Shown here piece after piece: positions 1 through 10,733 of a stretch of DNA of 64,000 nucleotides (within the stretch, counting starts at the first letter, position 1; the number at the start of each line of letters is the position of its first letter). The notes below the pieces were generated by a model. The model saw only the letters and a list, made by a program, of their open reading frames with translations. It searched no databases and was not told where the DNA came from. Origin of the DNA: Sphingomonas mali NBRC 15500 (GTDB lineage Bacteria; Pseudomonadota; Alphaproteobacteria; Sphingomonadales; Sphingomonadaceae); contig NZ_BCYX01000008.1 in NCBI RefSeq assembly GCF_001598415.1, positions 62,001 through 126,000 on the forward strand. Direction: 5' to 3'. A program made the position numbers and the translations under genes.

Positions 1-570
1 CGTCCGGCCGGTCGCCTGGATGTCGGCGAGCTGGGCGCGGGCGAGCGCGATCTGGGTGTCCGCGACTTCGGCTGTGGTTCCGGCGGGCGGTGTGAACCGC
101 AGACCCTGGCCGTCGACCGCGGAAAGCACAGCGCGCAGCCGCGCGGCGTCGAGCAGGGCGGTCTCCAGCGCCTTGCTGGCTTGCGCCGTGTCGGCATCTG
201 AAACGGTGGGGTCGAACTCGACCAGCGGCTGGCCGGCGCGGACGCCCTGGCCGTCGCGAACCAATATGGCGTGGACGATCCCAGCCGCGCCGGGCTGGAT
301 CAGCTTGACGTCGTCGGCGGGAACCAGCTTGCCCGGCGCCGAGGCGACGACGTCGACCCGGCCAAGGACCAGCCAGAGCAGCGCGACAGCGAGGAGGCCG
401 AGCAAGAGCCAGGCCGTGACCCGCGCGGTCGGCGACACCGGGCGCTCGACCACTTCGAGCGCGGCGGGAAGGAAGTCGGCCTCCTCGGTGTGCAGAACCC
501 GGCGCGACCGCGCGCGCTCATTGTCGAGCGCATCGCGAACGGCAGCCCAGTGACGGGCGAGAGCGTTCAT
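1..570 (-). CDS. HlyD-family type I secretion membrane fusion protein (3' end beyond window)
   Basis: Periplasmic adaptor that would link the inner-membrane ABC transporter encoded next to it to a TolC-like outer-membrane channel. Reading from the ATG at 570, about 45 cytoplasmic residues (MNALARHWAAVRDALDNE) precede one membrane helix at about 50-70 (AWLLLGLLAVALLWLVLG). Then comes the typical adaptor beta-domain: VDVVASAPGKLVP, IQPGAAGIVHAILVRDGQGV and AGQPLVEFDPT, followed by the start of an alpha-helical hairpin. Only about 190 residues are in the window; family members are usually 390-480 aa. The start codon overlaps the stop of the ABC gene (ATGA), implying translational coupling. Family assignment is secure; the substrate is inferred from the neighbouring RTX genes. 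Confidence 0.9.
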   Translation of the reverse strand, partial: MNALARHWAAVRDALDNERARSRRVLHTEEADFLPAALEVVERPVSPTARVTAWLLLGLLAVALLWLVLGRVDVVASAPGKLVPADDVKLIQPGAAGIVHAILVRDGQGVRAGQPLVEFDPTVSDADTAQASKALETALLDAARLRAVLSAVDGQGLRFTPPAGTTAEVADTQIALARAQLADIQATGRT

Positions 571-2720
571 GCCGCGGCCCCCGCCTGAACGCCGATCTGG
601 CGATGGTGGAGCGCGGCATAGCGGCCGCCGAGACGGAGCAACTCGTCATGCGTGCCGCTCTCGACGATGCGCCCCTTGTCGAGCGTCAGGATTCGGTCGC
701 ACTGGCGGATCGCGGAGAGGCGATGCGCGATGATCAGCACGGTGCGGCCGGCGGCAATCGCCTTGAGATTGCGCTGGACGATCTCTTCGCTCTCGGCATC
801 GAGCGCCGAGGTCGCCTCGTCGAGGATCAGGATGCGCGGGTTGGTGATCAGCGCGCGGGCGATGGCGAGACGCTGGCGTTGCCCGCCCGAGAAGTTGACG
901 CCGCGCTCCTCGACGATCGTGTCATAGCCCCGCGGCAGCGCCAGGATGAAGTCGTGCGCGCCGGCGAGGCGGGCGGCGGTCATCACTCGCTCGATCGGCA
1001 TGGCGGGATCGGCAAGCGCGATATTCTCGCGGATCGAGCGGTTGAACAGAATATTCTCCTGCAGCACCACGCCGATCTGGCGGCGCAGCCAGGCAGGATC
1101 GATCTGCGCGAGATCGACGCCGTCGACCAGCACGCGGCCGCTTGCCGGCAGATAGAGGCGCTGGAGCAGCTTGGTGAGCGTCGACTTGCCCGATCCCGAG
1201 GCGCCGGCGATGCCGAGCGTGGCGCCGGCAGGCAGGTCGAGGCTGATGTCGTCCAATGTCCAGGGGCCGTCGGCGGCATAGCGGAAACGGACATTCTCGA
1301 AGCGGACATGACCGGCGAGCACGGGCAAAGCGGTGCGCGATCCGGCGCCGGGCTCCGCGCCGGTATTGAGGATGTCGCCCATCCGCTGGACCGAAAGGCG
1401 GACCTGCTGGAAGTCCTGCCAGAGCTGCGCCATGCGGATGACGGGGCCGGAAACGCGCTGAGCGAACATGTTGAAGGCGACCAGCCCGCCGATGGTCAGC
1501 GCACCGGCGATCACTTGCTGCGCGCCGAAGAACAGAATCGCGGCGAGGCTTAGCTTGGAGATGAGCTGGACCGCCTGGCTGCCCGAATTGCCGAGGTTGA
1601 TCACGCGCTGGTTGGCGGCGCTGTACGCGGCGAGTTGGCGTTCCCAGCGGTCCTGCCATTGCGGCTCGACCGCGGCTGCCTTGAGCGTCTGCATGCCCGA
1701 GACGCTCTCGACGAGCAGTGCGTTGTTGGCGGCGCCGCGCGCGAACTTCTCGTCGAGCCGGCGACGCAAGGGACCGGTGACGAGGAGCGAGACGATCACA
1801 TAAGCGGGGAGGGTGAGCGCGACGATGACGAAGAGGAGTGGCGAGTAGAGAAACATCGCGACGAGGAAGACGATCGTGAACAACGGATCGACCAGCACGG
1901 TGAGCGAGGCGTCGGTCATGAATTCGCGCACCGTCTCCAGTTCGCGGATACGGGTAACGGTGTCGCCGACGCGGCGATTCTCGAAATAGGCTAGCGGCAG
2001 GCGGAGCAGGTGGCGGAAGAGGCGGCTGCCCAGCTCGACGTCGAGCTTCTGGCTGGTCTCCGAATAGAGCCGGGTGCGCAGCCAGCCGAACGCGACTTCC
2101 CAGAGCGAGACCAGCACGAGCCCGAGGCTGAGCACCTGCAGCGTTGCCAGGCTGTTGTGCGCCAGCACCTTATCGACGACGTTCTGGAAGAAGAGCGGCG
2201 CGGCGAGACCGAGCAGGTTGAGCGCGAGGGTGATCAGCAGGACCTCGCCGATCAGCTTTCGATATTTGACGATCTGGGGAATGAACCAGGTCATGTCGAA
2301 GGCGGACGCGGCAACCTGCGCGGAATCGCGGGTGGCGACGAGGAGCAGCGTGCCCGTCCACCGGGCCTCCAGCGTGGCGCGGTCCCAGCGCTCGATCGCG
2401 GCGCCGGGACGCTGGATCGCCACGGCATCCTCGCCGACGCGGCCGATCACGAACCAGCCCTCAGTGCCGCTAGCCATCACCGGCATGGGAAGGCGTCTCA
2501 ACCGTTCGAAATCGCCGGTCGTGGCACGGGCGCGGACCCCGTCGATGCGCTTTGCCAGGCGGACCAGATCGGACGCCGTGACAGGGTTGGCATGGCCGAG
2601 GCTGTGGCGCAGCTCTGCCGAGTCTGCTGCGACGCGGTGCATGGCGAGGATCAGGACGAAGGCGTCGAGCCCGGTGTCCGCGGGCGGTCGGGACGTACCG
2701 AGGGACAGGTCCTGCTGCAC
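567..2720 (-). CDS. Type I secretion ABC transporter (HlyB/RtxB-like) with non-catalytic C39-like domain
   Basis: Inner-membrane ATPase/permease of a type I secretion system. In order it has an N-terminal peptidase-C39-like domain (about 20-140), a six-helix ABC exporter membrane domain (about 150-430) and a nucleotide-binding domain: Walker A GASGSGKST, signature SGGQRQRLAIARAL, Walker B ILILDEATSALD and H-loop IAHRLS. The C39-like domain has no Cys near its start (LILAMHRVAADSAELRHSLG), so it should be a substrate-binding CLD as in HlyB, not a leader peptidase; this fits RTX substrates that lack a cleaved leader. The GTG at 2720 is chosen because GGAGA lies 6 nt upstream; a TTG at 2756 would add 12 residues. 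It heads the operon with the HlyD gene and faces away from the large RTX gene. Confidence 0.9.
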   Translation of the reverse strand: MQQDLSLGTSRPPADTGLDAFVLILAMHRVAADSAELRHSLGHANPVTASDLVRLAKRIDGVRARATTGDFERLRRLPMPVMASGTEGWFVIGRVGEDAVAIQRPGAAIERWDRATLEARWTGTLLLVATRDSAQVAASAFDMTWFIPQIVKYRKLIGEVLLITLALNLLGLAAPLFFQNVVDKVLAHNSLATLQVLSLGLVLVSLWEVAFGWLRTRLYSETSQKLDVELGSRLFRHLLRLPLAYFENRRVGDTVTRIRELETVREFMTDASLTVLVDPLFTIVFLVAMFLYSPLLFVIVALTLPAYVIVSLLVTGPLRRRLDEKFARGAANNALLVESVSGMQTLKAAAVEPQWQDRWERQLAAYSAANQRVINLGNSGSQAVQLISKLSLAAILFFGAQQVIAGALTIGGLVAFNMFAQRVSGPVIRMAQLWQDFQQVRLSVQRMGDILNTGAEPGAGSRTALPVLAGHVRFENVRFRYAADGPWTLDDISLDLPAGATLGIAGASGSGKSTLTKLLQRLYLPASGRVLVDGVDLAQIDPAWLRRQIGVVLQENILFNRSIRENIALADPAMPIERVMTAARLAGAHDFILALPRGYDTIVEERGVNFSGGQRQRLAIARALITNPRILILDEATSALDAESEEIVQRNLKAIAAGRTVLIIAHRLSAIRQCDRILTLDKGRIVESGTHDELLRLGGRYAALHHRQIGVQAGAAA

Positions 2721-3109
2721 GGCGGGTCTCCGATCGGGTTCCTCAGGCGTAGACAATCTTTAGTGTGCAGCAGGTTGGCCTAGAACATGCGCCTCCTACT
2801 CACAGTCGCTGCATTGCTTTCGCGGTGCAGCAATCTGACTTGTCGACCTTGGTAGCGGTCAAAGCCTGGGGAGCGAAGGCGCCAGCGGTTCCGGTCGTCG
2901 GAGCAAAGGGGCGATTCGGCTTTCGCGGACGCAGCATATGGTTGACCCGGGCGCCGTCGCGGGCTGTCTGATGCGACTAAAGGGGGCAGCTTCCCGAGGT
3001 GCACCGCGGCGCGAGCTTCGAGCCTGTGCGCGACGCCGGGGCGGCGCTGTGTCGACGATTGGGTTTCGGTGGGGCGTTACGTTTTGGGGCTTATGACGGG
3101 AGCCTTGCC
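2721..3109. other. Intergenic region between divergent secretion and RTX genes
   Basis: About 390 bases separate the start of the ABC transporter gene (leftward) from the start of the large RTX gene (rightward), so promoters for both should lie here. I see no convincing sigma70 hexamers, tRNA or conserved small ORF. An open frame continues upstream of 3110 from a GTG at 2999, but its translation (rich in Arg and Ala) has no counterpart in the paralogous RTX protein, so it is treated as untranslated. Confidence 0.4.
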
Positions 3110-6100
3110 ATGCCTACCCTTTACATCTCGCCGACCGGTAGCGGTTCGGGCGACGGCTCGAGCGCCGCGAACGCCGCGACGCTGAAGGATCTGCCGCAGC
3201 TCATCGCGGCGGCGGGACCGGGCGGGCAGGTGCTGCTGCTCGCCGACCAGGGGGCCTATATCGCGCCGCTCGACGCGCTGGCGATCGTCGCGGGCGGGAC
3301 GGCGAGCGCGCCGGTGACGATCCGTGGGGTCGATAGCGCGGGCAATGCGATGGCGGCGACGATCACCGGCACGCGGCCCGAGCCCTTCGACCCGGCGAAC
3401 CCTCCGGGAGAGGAAATATTCCGGCTGCTGAGTGGTGCGGACAATCTGCGCTTCAGCGATCTGGCCTTCGAGAATGTCGGCACGGTCGTTCGCGTCGGCG
3501 CGGATGTGCACAACCTGACGATCGAGCATGTCGACGCGACGAACGTCGCCCGCTTCTTCGACGATATGGTCTCGGGGGCCAATGCCAGCGCCACGATCGC
3601 CGGATTGACGATTCGCGACGTCGCGGTGAATGGCTATTCCAAGGGCGCGATCCGCATCCAATACGACAGCAACGACGTGCTGATCGAGGATGTGCGCGGC
3701 GATAGCCAGTTCCAGGACGGCGACAATTTCGCGATCGGCGTCCACATCACCGGCACCGCGCACGACGTGACGATCGATCGTGTCGCCATGCGCAACGCGC
3801 TCGACACGGTGAACGACTATCGCAACGGCGACGGCTTCGCGACCGAGCGCGGTACCTATGACATCACGCTGCGCGACGTAATCGCCACGGGCAACAGCGA
3901 TGGCGGGCTCGACTTGAAGAGCGATAACATCGTCGTCGACGGCGCGATCGTCTCGGGCAACGGTCGCAACATCCGGCTGTGGGGCACCGGCGCGCAGCTG
4001 AGCAATATCGTCAGCCTCGACGCGGGCGCGCCGCTGGCGGGCGGCAATCGAGAGCATATCTGGCTGGCCGAAGGCGCGAGTGCGACGATCGACGGGGCGC
4101 TCTTCTCCGACCCCGGGTCGCCGAAGCTGTTCAACCTGGCGGAGAGGAACGGCAGGCTGGTGGTCGAGGATTTCGGACTCGTCACCGGGCCGGGCACAAT
4201 CCAGTCGCAGCGTGGCACTGGATCGGTGCTGACCCTGACCGGGCAACGCGTCGCGGCGATGGCGGGCACCGCTGGCGACGACCTGCTGGCGGGCACGGCG
4301 GCGGCCGATGCGCTGGCGGGGGGCGACGGACGCGACATGCTGAGCGGCGGGGCGGGCGATGATCGGCTCGCAGGTGGCGCGGGCGACGACATGCTGGTCG
4401 GCGATGGCGGCGACGACCATGTCGAAGGCGGCGCAGGGCGGGACATCATGGTCGGCGGCGCGGGGCAAGACCTGCTCAGCTATGCCGGCAGCGCCGCCGG
4501 GGTGCGGATCGACCTGCTGCGCCTCACCGCCAGCGGCGGGGATGCCGAGGACGACCTGTTCGACGGGTTTGAGGGAGTCGAGGGTTCGGCCTTCGCCGAT
4601 GTCCTTACGGGCGATGCGGGCGCGAACCGGCTGTTCGGCGGCGTGGGGGACGATGTGCTTTCGGGCGGTGCCGGCGACGACATGCTGGATGGCGGTACGG
4701 GCGCGGATCTGCTCGACGGGGGCGCCGGGTTCGATTGGGTGGACTATGGCAGCAGCAGCGCAGCGGTGGTCGTCGATCTCGCCAATGGCGCGGCAAGCGG
4801 CGGTGAGGCGGCGGGTGATCGGCTGATCGGGATAGAGGCGGTGCTCGGCTCGGGCTTTGCCGATACGCTGTCGGGCAATGACGGCGCGGACTCGATCGGC
4901 GGTGGTGCGGGCGACGACCGGATCGACGGTCGCGGCGGCGACGATCTGCTGATTGGCGGCGCAGGTGCCGACACGCTGATCGGCGGCGCCGGGTTCGACA
5001 GCGCGGATTATTCGGGCAGTGGCGGTGCGGTGACGGTCGACCTTGTCGCCGGCACCGGGATTGGCGGCGATGCCCAGGGTGACCGGCTCCAGGGGGTCGA
5101 GCGGCTGATCGGCTCGGGCTTCGACGATGTGCTGAGCGGCGACGGTTTCGACAATGTGCTGGTCGGCGGCGCAGGTGCGGACCGGCTGACTGGCGGCGGC
5201 GGGATAGACACGGCCGATTATTCGGCGAGCGGCGCAGCGGTGAACGCGGTGCTGGGCGGCACCGGCAGCGGCGGCGATGCCCAGGGTGACGTGCTGACGG
5301 GAATCGAGAATCTGGTCGGCGGCGGTTTTGGCGATGTGCTGGTCGGCGACGGCGCGGCCAATGTGCTGTCGGGTGCTGCCGGTGACGACCGGCTGGTCGG
5401 CAATGGCGGAGCGGATCGGCTCGACGGTGGGGCGGGCGTCGATGTCGCCGACTTTTCGACCCGCGCAGGCGCCGTGACGGCGGACCTGACAACGGGCACG
5501 GCTTCGGACGGCGTGAGCCTTGTTGCGATCGAGGGCGTGATCGGGTCGGCGTTCGACGATGTGCTGAACGGCGATGCGGGCGACAACCGGCTGGTCGGCG
5601 GCAAGGGCGCGGACCTGATCGACGGGCGCGATGGCCTCGATACCGCCGACTATTCGGGCTCGGCGGCGGCGGTGCAGGTCGACCTGGCTCTGTCGGTGCA
5701 GGGCGGCACCGGCGATGCGGCGGGCGACCGGCTGACGAGCATCGAGGCGCTGGTCGGCTCGGCGTTCGACGATTCGCTGGCCGGAGTGGATGCTGCCGAG
5801 GCATTGTACGGCGGCGCGGGCGCAGACCGGCTCGACGGGCGCGGCGGCGACGATCTGCTCCAGGGCGGCGCGGGCGCCGATATGCTGATCGGCGGGGCCG
5901 GTGTCGATACGGTCGACTATAGCGCCAATGCGAGTGCCATCTCGATCAACCTCCAGACCGGCGCGAGCAGCGGCGGCGAAGCGGAGGGCGACCGGTTCGA
6001 CGGGATCGAGCATTTTATCGGTACCGGCTTCGTCGATACGATCGTCGGCGACGGGGCGGACCAGATCCTGGACGGCGGCGCGGGGGGTGACCGGCTGGAC

Positions 6101-7975
6101 GGTGCCGGCGGTTTCGACATTGCGGTCTATGCAGGCAGCGCCGCGGGCGTGAAGGTCAATTTGGCGACCAATATCCTGTCGGGCGGCGATGCGCAGGGTG
6201 ACAGCCTCGCCGGGATCGAAGGCCTGGTGGGTAGCGCCTTCGCCGACACGCTGACGGGCGACGCGAACGCCAACCGGCTCGAGGGCGGCGCGGGCAACGA
6301 CGCGCTGGACGGCGGCGCGGGCGCGGACGTGATGATCGGCGGCACGGGCGACGACTCCTATGTAGTCGACAATGCCGGCGACCAGGTGATCGAGGCGATC
6401 GGCGGCGGGCTCGACATCGTGCGTACGAGCCTGTCCTCGCTGACGCTCGCCGATGGTGTCGAGGATCTCAGCTATAGCGGCAGTGGTAGCTTTATCGGCA
6501 CCGGCAACGCGCTCGATAACAGCCTCTACGGCAAGGCGTCGGACGACGCGCTCTACGGTCTCGATGGCGACGACAAGCTGGTTGGCGGCGCGGGCGCGGA
6601 CCTGCTCGACGGCGGGGCGGGGCGCGATCAGGTCGACTATACCAAGTCCGCCGCGATCAATGTGAACCTTGCCACCAACGACAATCACGGCGGCGAGGCG
6701 GAGGGAGACCGGTTGGTCGGCATCGAGACCGTGATCGGCTCCAACTATTCCGACAGCATCACCGGTAGCGATGATCCTCTGCTCGGTGACATCCTCTATG
6801 GGCGGGGTGGCGACGATCTGCTGGTCGGCGGGGCAGGGGACGACCAGCTCGATGGCGGCGGCGGCAACGACGTGATGCGCGGCGGCACCGGCAACGACCT
6901 CTATATCGTCTATGAGGCTGGCGACCAGGTGATCGAGGCGGCGGGAGAGGGGCGCGATCGCATCCGCACCGCCGCGACCAGCTACACGCTCGGCGCCAAT
7001 ATCGAGGAGCTGGTCTATACCGGGACGATCGGCGCGACGATGACCGGCAATGCGCTCGACAATTTCATCGTTGGCAGCGGTGGTGAGGATCGGCTGGCCG
7101 GCGGAGACGGCGCGGATATGTTGCGTGGCGGGGCGGGCGGGGATGTGCTCGACGGCGGCACGGGATCGGACACCGTGGATTATACCGGCTCGCTCGGCGG
7201 GGTGCTGGTCAACCTGCGTGCCCAGACCGCGAGCGGTGGTGATGCCATGGGCGACAAGTTGCTCAGTATCGAGAATGCGCAGGGCTCGGCCTTTGCGGAT
7301 GTGCTGTTGGGCAGCGCCGGCGCCAATGTGCTGACCGGCGGCGACGGCGACGACGCGCTCTCCGGCGACGACGGCAACGACACGCTGCGAGGAGGCGTCG
7401 GCGTCGACCGGCTCGATGGCGGCAAGAACGAGGATACGCTCTACGGCGATGACGGTGGCGACACGCTGTACGGCGGGCAGCAGACCGACCGATTATATGG
7501 TGGCGCGGGCAACGACCTTCTGATCGGAGATACCGATTGGGTCTCGTCGCTTGCCGCCAGGGACACGCTCGATGGCGGCGATGGCGACGACATATTGATC
7601 GGCGACGGAATGAACATGACGGCGAGCGGGATCGGCGGCGCGGACACGCTGATCGGCGGGCTCGGCAACGACGTGCTGTACGGCGACGCGGTGAACATGG
7701 CGGCTGGCGCGCGGGGCGGGGCGGACAAGCTGACCGGCGGCGCGGGCGCGGACCGCTTCGTCTTCGCGCCCGGCTCCGGCGCCGACGAGATCACCGATTT
7801 CACCCGCGGCGGCGCCGAGGCCGACCATATCGATCTCAGCGCCTTCGACATCGCCTATGAGGCGCTGCACTTCACCACGAGCAGCGCGGGCGTGACGATC
7901 CAGCTGGGCGGCACCGACACGATCTTCGTGCGTGGCGTCGCCGCGCTCGATCAGGCGGACTTCATCTTCGGCTGA
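3110..7975 (+). CDS. Large secreted beta-helix/RTX calcium-binding protein (1621 aa)
   Basis: Probable type I-secreted extracellular protein. Residues 1-380 form a right-handed parallel beta-helix-like domain ([64 protein letters not shown]). From about residue 385 to 1590 it is almost all RTX repeats of the GGxGxDxLxGGxG type, binding Ca2+ outside the cell. Within these, ten modules of about 80-110 aa share a Y-S-G-S opening, SGGDAxGDRLxGIE and GSxFxDxLxGD. Two [18 protein letters not shown] modules lie near 1082 and 1263. There is no N-terminal signal peptide; the C-terminus (DQADFIFG) resembles a type I export signal. The ATG at 3110 is chosen because [12 protein letters not shown] matches the N-terminus of the paralogue [12 protein letters not shown], with GACGGGAG upstream. 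The beta-helix plus RTX layout recalls alginate C5-epimerases and some polysaccharide lyases, but the enzyme activity is unproven. Confidence 0.88.
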   Translation: MPTLYISPTGSGSGDGSSAANAATLKDLPQLIAAAGPGGQVLLLADQGAYIAPLDALAIVAGGTASAPVTIRGVDSAGNAMAATITGTRPEPFDPANPPGEEIFRLLSGADNLRFSDLAFENVGTVVRVGADVHNLTIEHVDATNVARFFDDMVSGANASATIAGLTIRDVAVNGYSKGAIRIQYDSNDVLIEDVRGDSQFQDGDNFAIGVHITGTAHDVTIDRVAMRNALDTVNDYRNGDGFATERGTYDITLRDVIATGNSDGGLDLKSDNIVVDGAIVSGNGRNIRLWGTGAQLSNIVSLDAGAPLAGGNREHIWLAEGASATIDGALFSDPGSPKLFNLAERNGRLVVEDFGLVTGPGTIQSQRGTGSVLTLTGQRVAAMAGTAGDDLLAGTAAADALAGGDGRDMLSGGAGDDRLAGGAGDDMLVGDGGDDHVEGGAGRDIMVGGAGQDLLSYAGSAAGVRIDLLRLTASGGDAEDDLFDGFEGVEGSAFADVLTGDAGANRLFGGVGDDVLSGGAGDDMLDGGTGADLLDGGAGFDWVDYGSSSAAVVVDLANGAASGGEAAGDRLIGIEAVLGSGFADTLSGNDGADSIGGGAGDDRIDGRGGDDLLIGGAGADTLIGGAGFDSADYSGSGGAVTVDLVAGTGIGGDAQGDRLQGVERLIGSGFDDVLSGDGFDNVLVGGAGADRLTGGGGIDTADYSASGAAVNAVLGGTGSGGDAQGDVLTGIENLVGGGFGDVLVGDGAANVLSGAAGDDRLVGNGGADRLDGGAGVDVADFSTRAGAVTADLTTGTASDGVSLVAIEGVIGSAFDDVLNGDAGDNRLVGGKGADLIDGRDGLDTADYSGSAAAVQVDLALSVQGGTGDAAGDRLTSIEALVGSAFDDSLAGVDAAEALYGGAGADRLDGRGGDDLLQGGAGADMLIGGAGVDTVDYSANASAISINLQTGASSGGEAEGDRFDGIEHFIGTGFVDTIVGDGADQILDGGAGGDRLDGAGGFDIAVYAGSAAGVKVNLATNILSGGDAQGDSLAGIEGLVGSAFADTLTGDANANRLEGGAGNDALDGGAGADVMIGGTGDDSYVVDNAGDQVIEAIGGGLDIVRTSLSSLTLADGVEDLSYSGSGSFIGTGNALDNSLYGKASDDALYGLDGDDKLVGGAGADLLDGGAGRDQVDYTKSAAINVNLATNDNHGGEAEGDRLVGIETVIGSNYSDSITGSDDPLLGDILYGRGGDDLLVGGAGDDQLDGGGGNDVMRGGTGNDLYIVYEAGDQVIEAAGEGRDRIRTAATSYTLGANIEELVYTGTIGATMTGNALDNFIVGSGGEDRLAGGDGADMLRGGAGGDVLDGGTGSDTVDYTGSLGGVLVNLRAQTASGGDAMGDKLLSIENAQGSAFADVLLGSAGANVLTGGDGDDALSGDDGNDTLRGGVGVDRLDGGKNEDTLYGDDGGDTLYGGQQTDRLYGGAGNDLLIGDTDWVSSLAARDTLDGGDGDDILIGDGMNMTASGIGGADTLIGGLGNDVLYGDAVNMAAGARGGADKLTGGAGADRFVFAPGSGADEITDFTRGGAEADHIDLSAFDIAYEALHFTTSSAGVTIQLGGTDTIFVRGVAALDQADFIFG

Positions 7976-8280
7976 GCCTCGCCAGCCGTGCGGGGTGCCT
8001 CCGCGCGGCGAGGCGATCGAGACGGCCGCCGAGCCCTGGCTCGGGAGTGGTTCGGCGGCCTTCCGAGGGGACGTCAGCCGAAGACGAAATCATTGGGAGA
8101 AAGCTCCTGCGCGCCGCGCACGAAGATGCTGTCGGTACCCATGGAAATGCGAACGCCGCCCGCACTCGTGGCGAAACTGAGCTGCTCATAAGCGATGTCG
8201 AAGGCGCTGAGATCGATATGGTCTGCGCCGGGCGTAAAGTCGGTGATCTCATCGGCGCCGGAGCCGGGCGCGAACACGAA
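7757..8280. repeat. Long imperfect inverted repeat formed by the 3' ends of the two RTX genes
   Basis: The arm 7757-7861 (end of the large RTX gene) and the reverse complement of 8185-8280 (end of the smaller RTX gene) align over about 100 bases with a 6-base gap. They share one uninterrupted 32-base match covering the codons for [11 protein letters not shown]. The arms are separated by about 325 bases and lie in convergent genes. Confidence 0.9.
8024..8060. terminator. Putative bidirectional terminator between convergent RTX genes
   Basis: A 9-bp perfect stem (GGCCGCCGA at 8024-8032 with TCGGCGGCC at 8052-8060) encloses a second small hairpin (GAGCC CT GGCTC at 8031-8042). It lies in the 98-base gap between two convergent stop codons. 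No T-tract follows on either strand, so termination efficiency is uncertain. Confidence 0.45.
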
Positions 8281-10257
8281 CCAGTCGGCGCCCGCGCCTC
8301 CCTCGAGCAGGTCGTTGCCGCCGCCTCCTACCAGGTGATCGGTGCCGTCGCCGCCATAGAGCTTGTCGGCGCCGCCAACCACCGTCGCGGTCGATGCTCG
8401 GCCGTCGCCATAGAGCCAGTCATTGCCGTCGCCGCCGTCCAGCGTGTCGGCGCCACCCTTGGCGCTATCCGTCATCACGTCACCGTCGCCGATCAGAATG
8501 TCGTCGCCCGTGCCACCGGTCAGCCGGTCGCTGCCCCCCTTGCCGCTGTCATAGATATTGGTCGCATCGCCGATCAGCAGGTCGGCATCGTCTCCGCCGT
8601 CGAGCCGGTCGTTGGCGCCCTGGCTGCTCAGCCATTCCTGGTCGCCGACCAGGCGGTCCGCACCCGTGCCGCCGTCGAGCCAATCCGACTGCCAGCCGCC
8701 GAGCAGCATGTCGGCACCGGACTGGCCCCGGAGCAGATCCTCGCCATTGCCGCCCGCGAGTGAATCGTCGCCCGAATTGCCGGCAATGTCGTCATTGGCG
8801 GCGAGCCCGCCCAGCGTGTCGCTGCCCGCGCCGCCGATCATCGTGTTGGCGAGCGCGTTGCCATTGCCGGTGAAATCGGCGGCGCCGCGACGGATCAGCT
8901 CCTCGACATTGCCGGCGAGCGTGTAGCTGTCGAGCGTCGTCTCGACCCGGTCGAACCCGGCGTCGGCGGCTTCGGTGATCCGGTCGCCGGTGTTGTCGAC
9001 AAGGAAGATGTCGTCACCCGCGGTGCCGAGCAGCACGTCCGCCGTGGCCGTGGCGGGCAGCGGCAGCAGTGCGATATAGTCGGTCGCGCCAGGCGACGCG
9101 CTGCCTTGATCGACGGTCAGCGTTTCGCGGATCGTCTCCGCGCCGCTGAGGCCAGGGAGCGAATCGCTGGTGACGAGCGTCGAGAGTTCGGACCGGGTGA
9201 TCTCGACGTCCTGCAAGGTGAGGTGCCCCTGCGAGGAGATCACCTTGGTGCGCGATCCGGCATCGTCAAAGCGTCCGCCGATCACGGTGACGTTGGCGGC
9301 GTCGTCAAGCCAGAGCTGGTTCTGCTCGGAGATCCCGCCGCGCAGCACCGGGTTCAGGCCGACCGAGTCGATCAGCGTCGCCTCGCCCCAGAACCGATAG
9401 TTGCGGCCATTCTCCTCGCTGAGCGCGCGGAGGAGCACGGTGTCACTCGACTTGAGGTCGTAGCCGCCGTCGCTGTTGCCGCGCGCTACGGTGTCGATGA
9501 AGCGCACGTCATAGGCTCCGCGCTCGCTCGCGAAGCCGTCGCCGTTGAAATAGGCGCCGGCGGTGCTTTGGACATTCTCCATCGCCACCTGGCTGAGCGT
9601 GACGTTGTGGACGGTGCCGTCGAGATGGACGCCTTCGGGCAGGTCGTCGCCGGTTTGCCCGGCCATGTCCGCCGTGACGTTGTCGATCACAACGTCGTTG
9701 GTATCGTATTGGAGGCGGATCGCGGCCCTGGAGAAGCCCCGCACGTCGACGTCACGGATCGTCAGTCCGGTGATTGTCGCGGTACCCGACGGCGCGCTGG
9801 AATAATCCTCGAAGAAGCGGCGGACATTGTTCGCGTCGACGCCCTCGATGTGGAGATTGCTGAGATCGGCGGTGACGCGGAAGGCCGTGCCGACATTGTC
9901 GATTCGCAGGTCGCGGAATTCAAGATTGTCGGCGCCCGTGCCGAGTTTGAACAGCTCATTGCCGGAGGCATCGCCCGCTTGCCAATCGGGCGGGCGCGAG
10001 CCGGTGAAATGCGCGGCCATGGCATTGCCGCCGGAATCGATGCCGCGCACGACTACTGGCTGGCCCTCCGCCCCCCCGCGGGTGAGCGCGAGAATGCCAG
10101 TAACGTTGTAGTCGCCCTGGTCGGCCAGCAGCAGCACCTCGCCACCCGGCCCCGCCCCTCCGATCAGCGTGTTGAGCGAACCGATCGACGCTGCATTGTT
10201 TATGTCGCTGCCGCTTTTGTCCCCGGACCCGGCAGGCGAGATATACAGGCTTGGCAT
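8074..10257 (-). CDS. Secreted beta-helix/RTX calcium-binding protein (727 aa, paralogue of the 3110-7975 product)
   Basis: Second probable type I secretion substrate. Its N-terminal part (about 1-390) parallels the neighbour: [46 protein letters not shown] and [11 protein letters not shown]. Then comes one [13 protein letters not shown] module near residue 405 and RTX repeats ([35 protein letters not shown]). The C-terminal block [18 protein letters not shown]...[11 protein letters not shown] is nearly identical to that of the paralogue, ending PNDFVFG. It lacks the ten SGGDAxGD modules, which explains its smaller size. There is no N-terminal signal peptide. The ATG at 10257 has AGGGGA about 9 nt upstream. 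The two genes look like an old inverted duplication in which one copy expanded its repeats. Function beyond calcium binding and secretion is not established. Confidence 0.87.
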   Translation of the reverse strand: MPSLYISPAGSGDKSGSDINNAASIGSLNTLIGGAGPGGEVLLLADQGDYNVTGILALTRGGAEGQPVVVRGIDSGGNAMAAHFTGSRPPDWQAGDASGNELFKLGTGADNLEFRDLRIDNVGTAFRVTADLSNLHIEGVDANNVRRFFEDYSSAPSGTATITGLTIRDVDVRGFSRAAIRLQYDTNDVVIDNVTADMAGQTGDDLPEGVHLDGTVHNVTLSQVAMENVQSTAGAYFNGDGFASERGAYDVRFIDTVARGNSDGGYDLKSSDTVLLRALSEENGRNYRFWGEATLIDSVGLNPVLRGGISEQNQLWLDDAANVTVIGGRFDDAGSRTKVISSQGHLTLQDVEITRSELSTLVTSDSLPGLSGAETIRETLTVDQGSASPGATDYIALLPLPATATADVLLGTAGDDIFLVDNTGDRITEAADAGFDRVETTLDSYTLAGNVEELIRRGAADFTGNGNALANTMIGGAGSDTLGGLAANDDIAGNSGDDSLAGGNGEDLLRGQSGADMLLGGWQSDWLDGGTGADRLVGDQEWLSSQGANDRLDGGDDADLLIGDATNIYDSGKGGSDRLTGGTGDDILIGDGDVMTDSAKGGADTLDGGDGNDWLYGDGRASTATVVGGADKLYGGDGTDHLVGGGGNDLLEGGAGADWFVFAPGSGADEITDFTPGADHIDLSAFDIAYEQLSFATSAGGVRISMGTDSIFVRGAQELSPNDFVFG

Positions 10258-10733
10258 GGCGAATAATCCCCTGCTTTTGCAAGGAGGTTAACCTCGATCA
10301 ACTCGCAATGCTGCATGGCAATATGGCTAAACCAACATTATGCCGATCATCGGAGAGATTATTGCGACGGGCCGTCCTGGACTCCTGACGCCGCTTGGCC
10401 ACTGCGACGATCCAATATGGCCTGCCCCGGTGCCGGACGAACTGCCGGCCGGAATTTCGGCTGGAGGCCGAACGCAGCCCGCCTCGACGGTTTTCATCGG
10501 ATAGAAAGCCAGTTCACAGAATCTGCGCGTCTGCCTCAATCGCAATGACATTGCCGCTTGCCGGTCCAATAGAAGTATTCCTTGGCTCGCACTCGCGAGG
10601 CCGCCGGCAGGTAGGCCCTAAGCCATTCGCCCGGCTCGGTAAGATATTATCTAACAACATAGTGAATGTTGACTCTGGCGTTTTGGGAGTGCCAAATGGT
10701 CTCAATCGGCAGACGGTCGAAAGGGAGAGCAGT
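10258..10733. other. Divergent intergenic region with a 12-nt palindrome and an operator
   Basis: A 476-base region between the leftward RTX gene and the rightward hydrolase gene. It holds a perfect 12-nt palindrome, GAGGTTAACCTC (10284-10295), 26 bases upstream of the RTX start codon, and the operator-like site 10646-10667 (listed separately), followed by a TTGACT -35-like hexamer at 10669. An open frame runs upstream of 10734 from 10395, but it has no good start and non-protein-like composition. Nothing else was recognised. Confidence 0.5.
10646..10667 (-). promoter_or_regulatory. Operator-like site 1 of a shared 22-nt motif
   Basis: On the minus strand this reads TTCACT-ATGTT-GTTA-GA-TAA. 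It matches site 2 (15369-15390) at 19 of 22 positions and site 3 (17428-17449) at the conserved TTCACT, GTTA and TAA blocks. The core has TNAC-N6-GTNA dyad symmetry, expected for a TetR-family dimer. It abuts a TTGACT -35-like element at 10669-10674, upstream of the DUF3089 gene. Confidence 0.6.

Noticed and set aside
2999..3109. 37-codon N-terminal extension of the large RTX protein from a GTG
   Set aside because: The paralogue begins at the equivalent of 3110, a Shine-Dalgarno precedes 3110, and the extension has no conserved sequence.
3077..6688. 1203-codon open frame antisense to the large RTX gene
   Set aside because: It follows the periodic Asp/Gly codons of the RTX repeats read backwards; the translation is repetitive Arg/Ala/Ile-rich with no domain, and the sense frame is clearly a real protein.
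3110..7975. CRISPR-like or tandem DNA repeats in the RTX region
   Set aside because: Repeats are codon-level, degenerate and in frame with RTX nonapeptides; no constant direct repeat with unique spacers.
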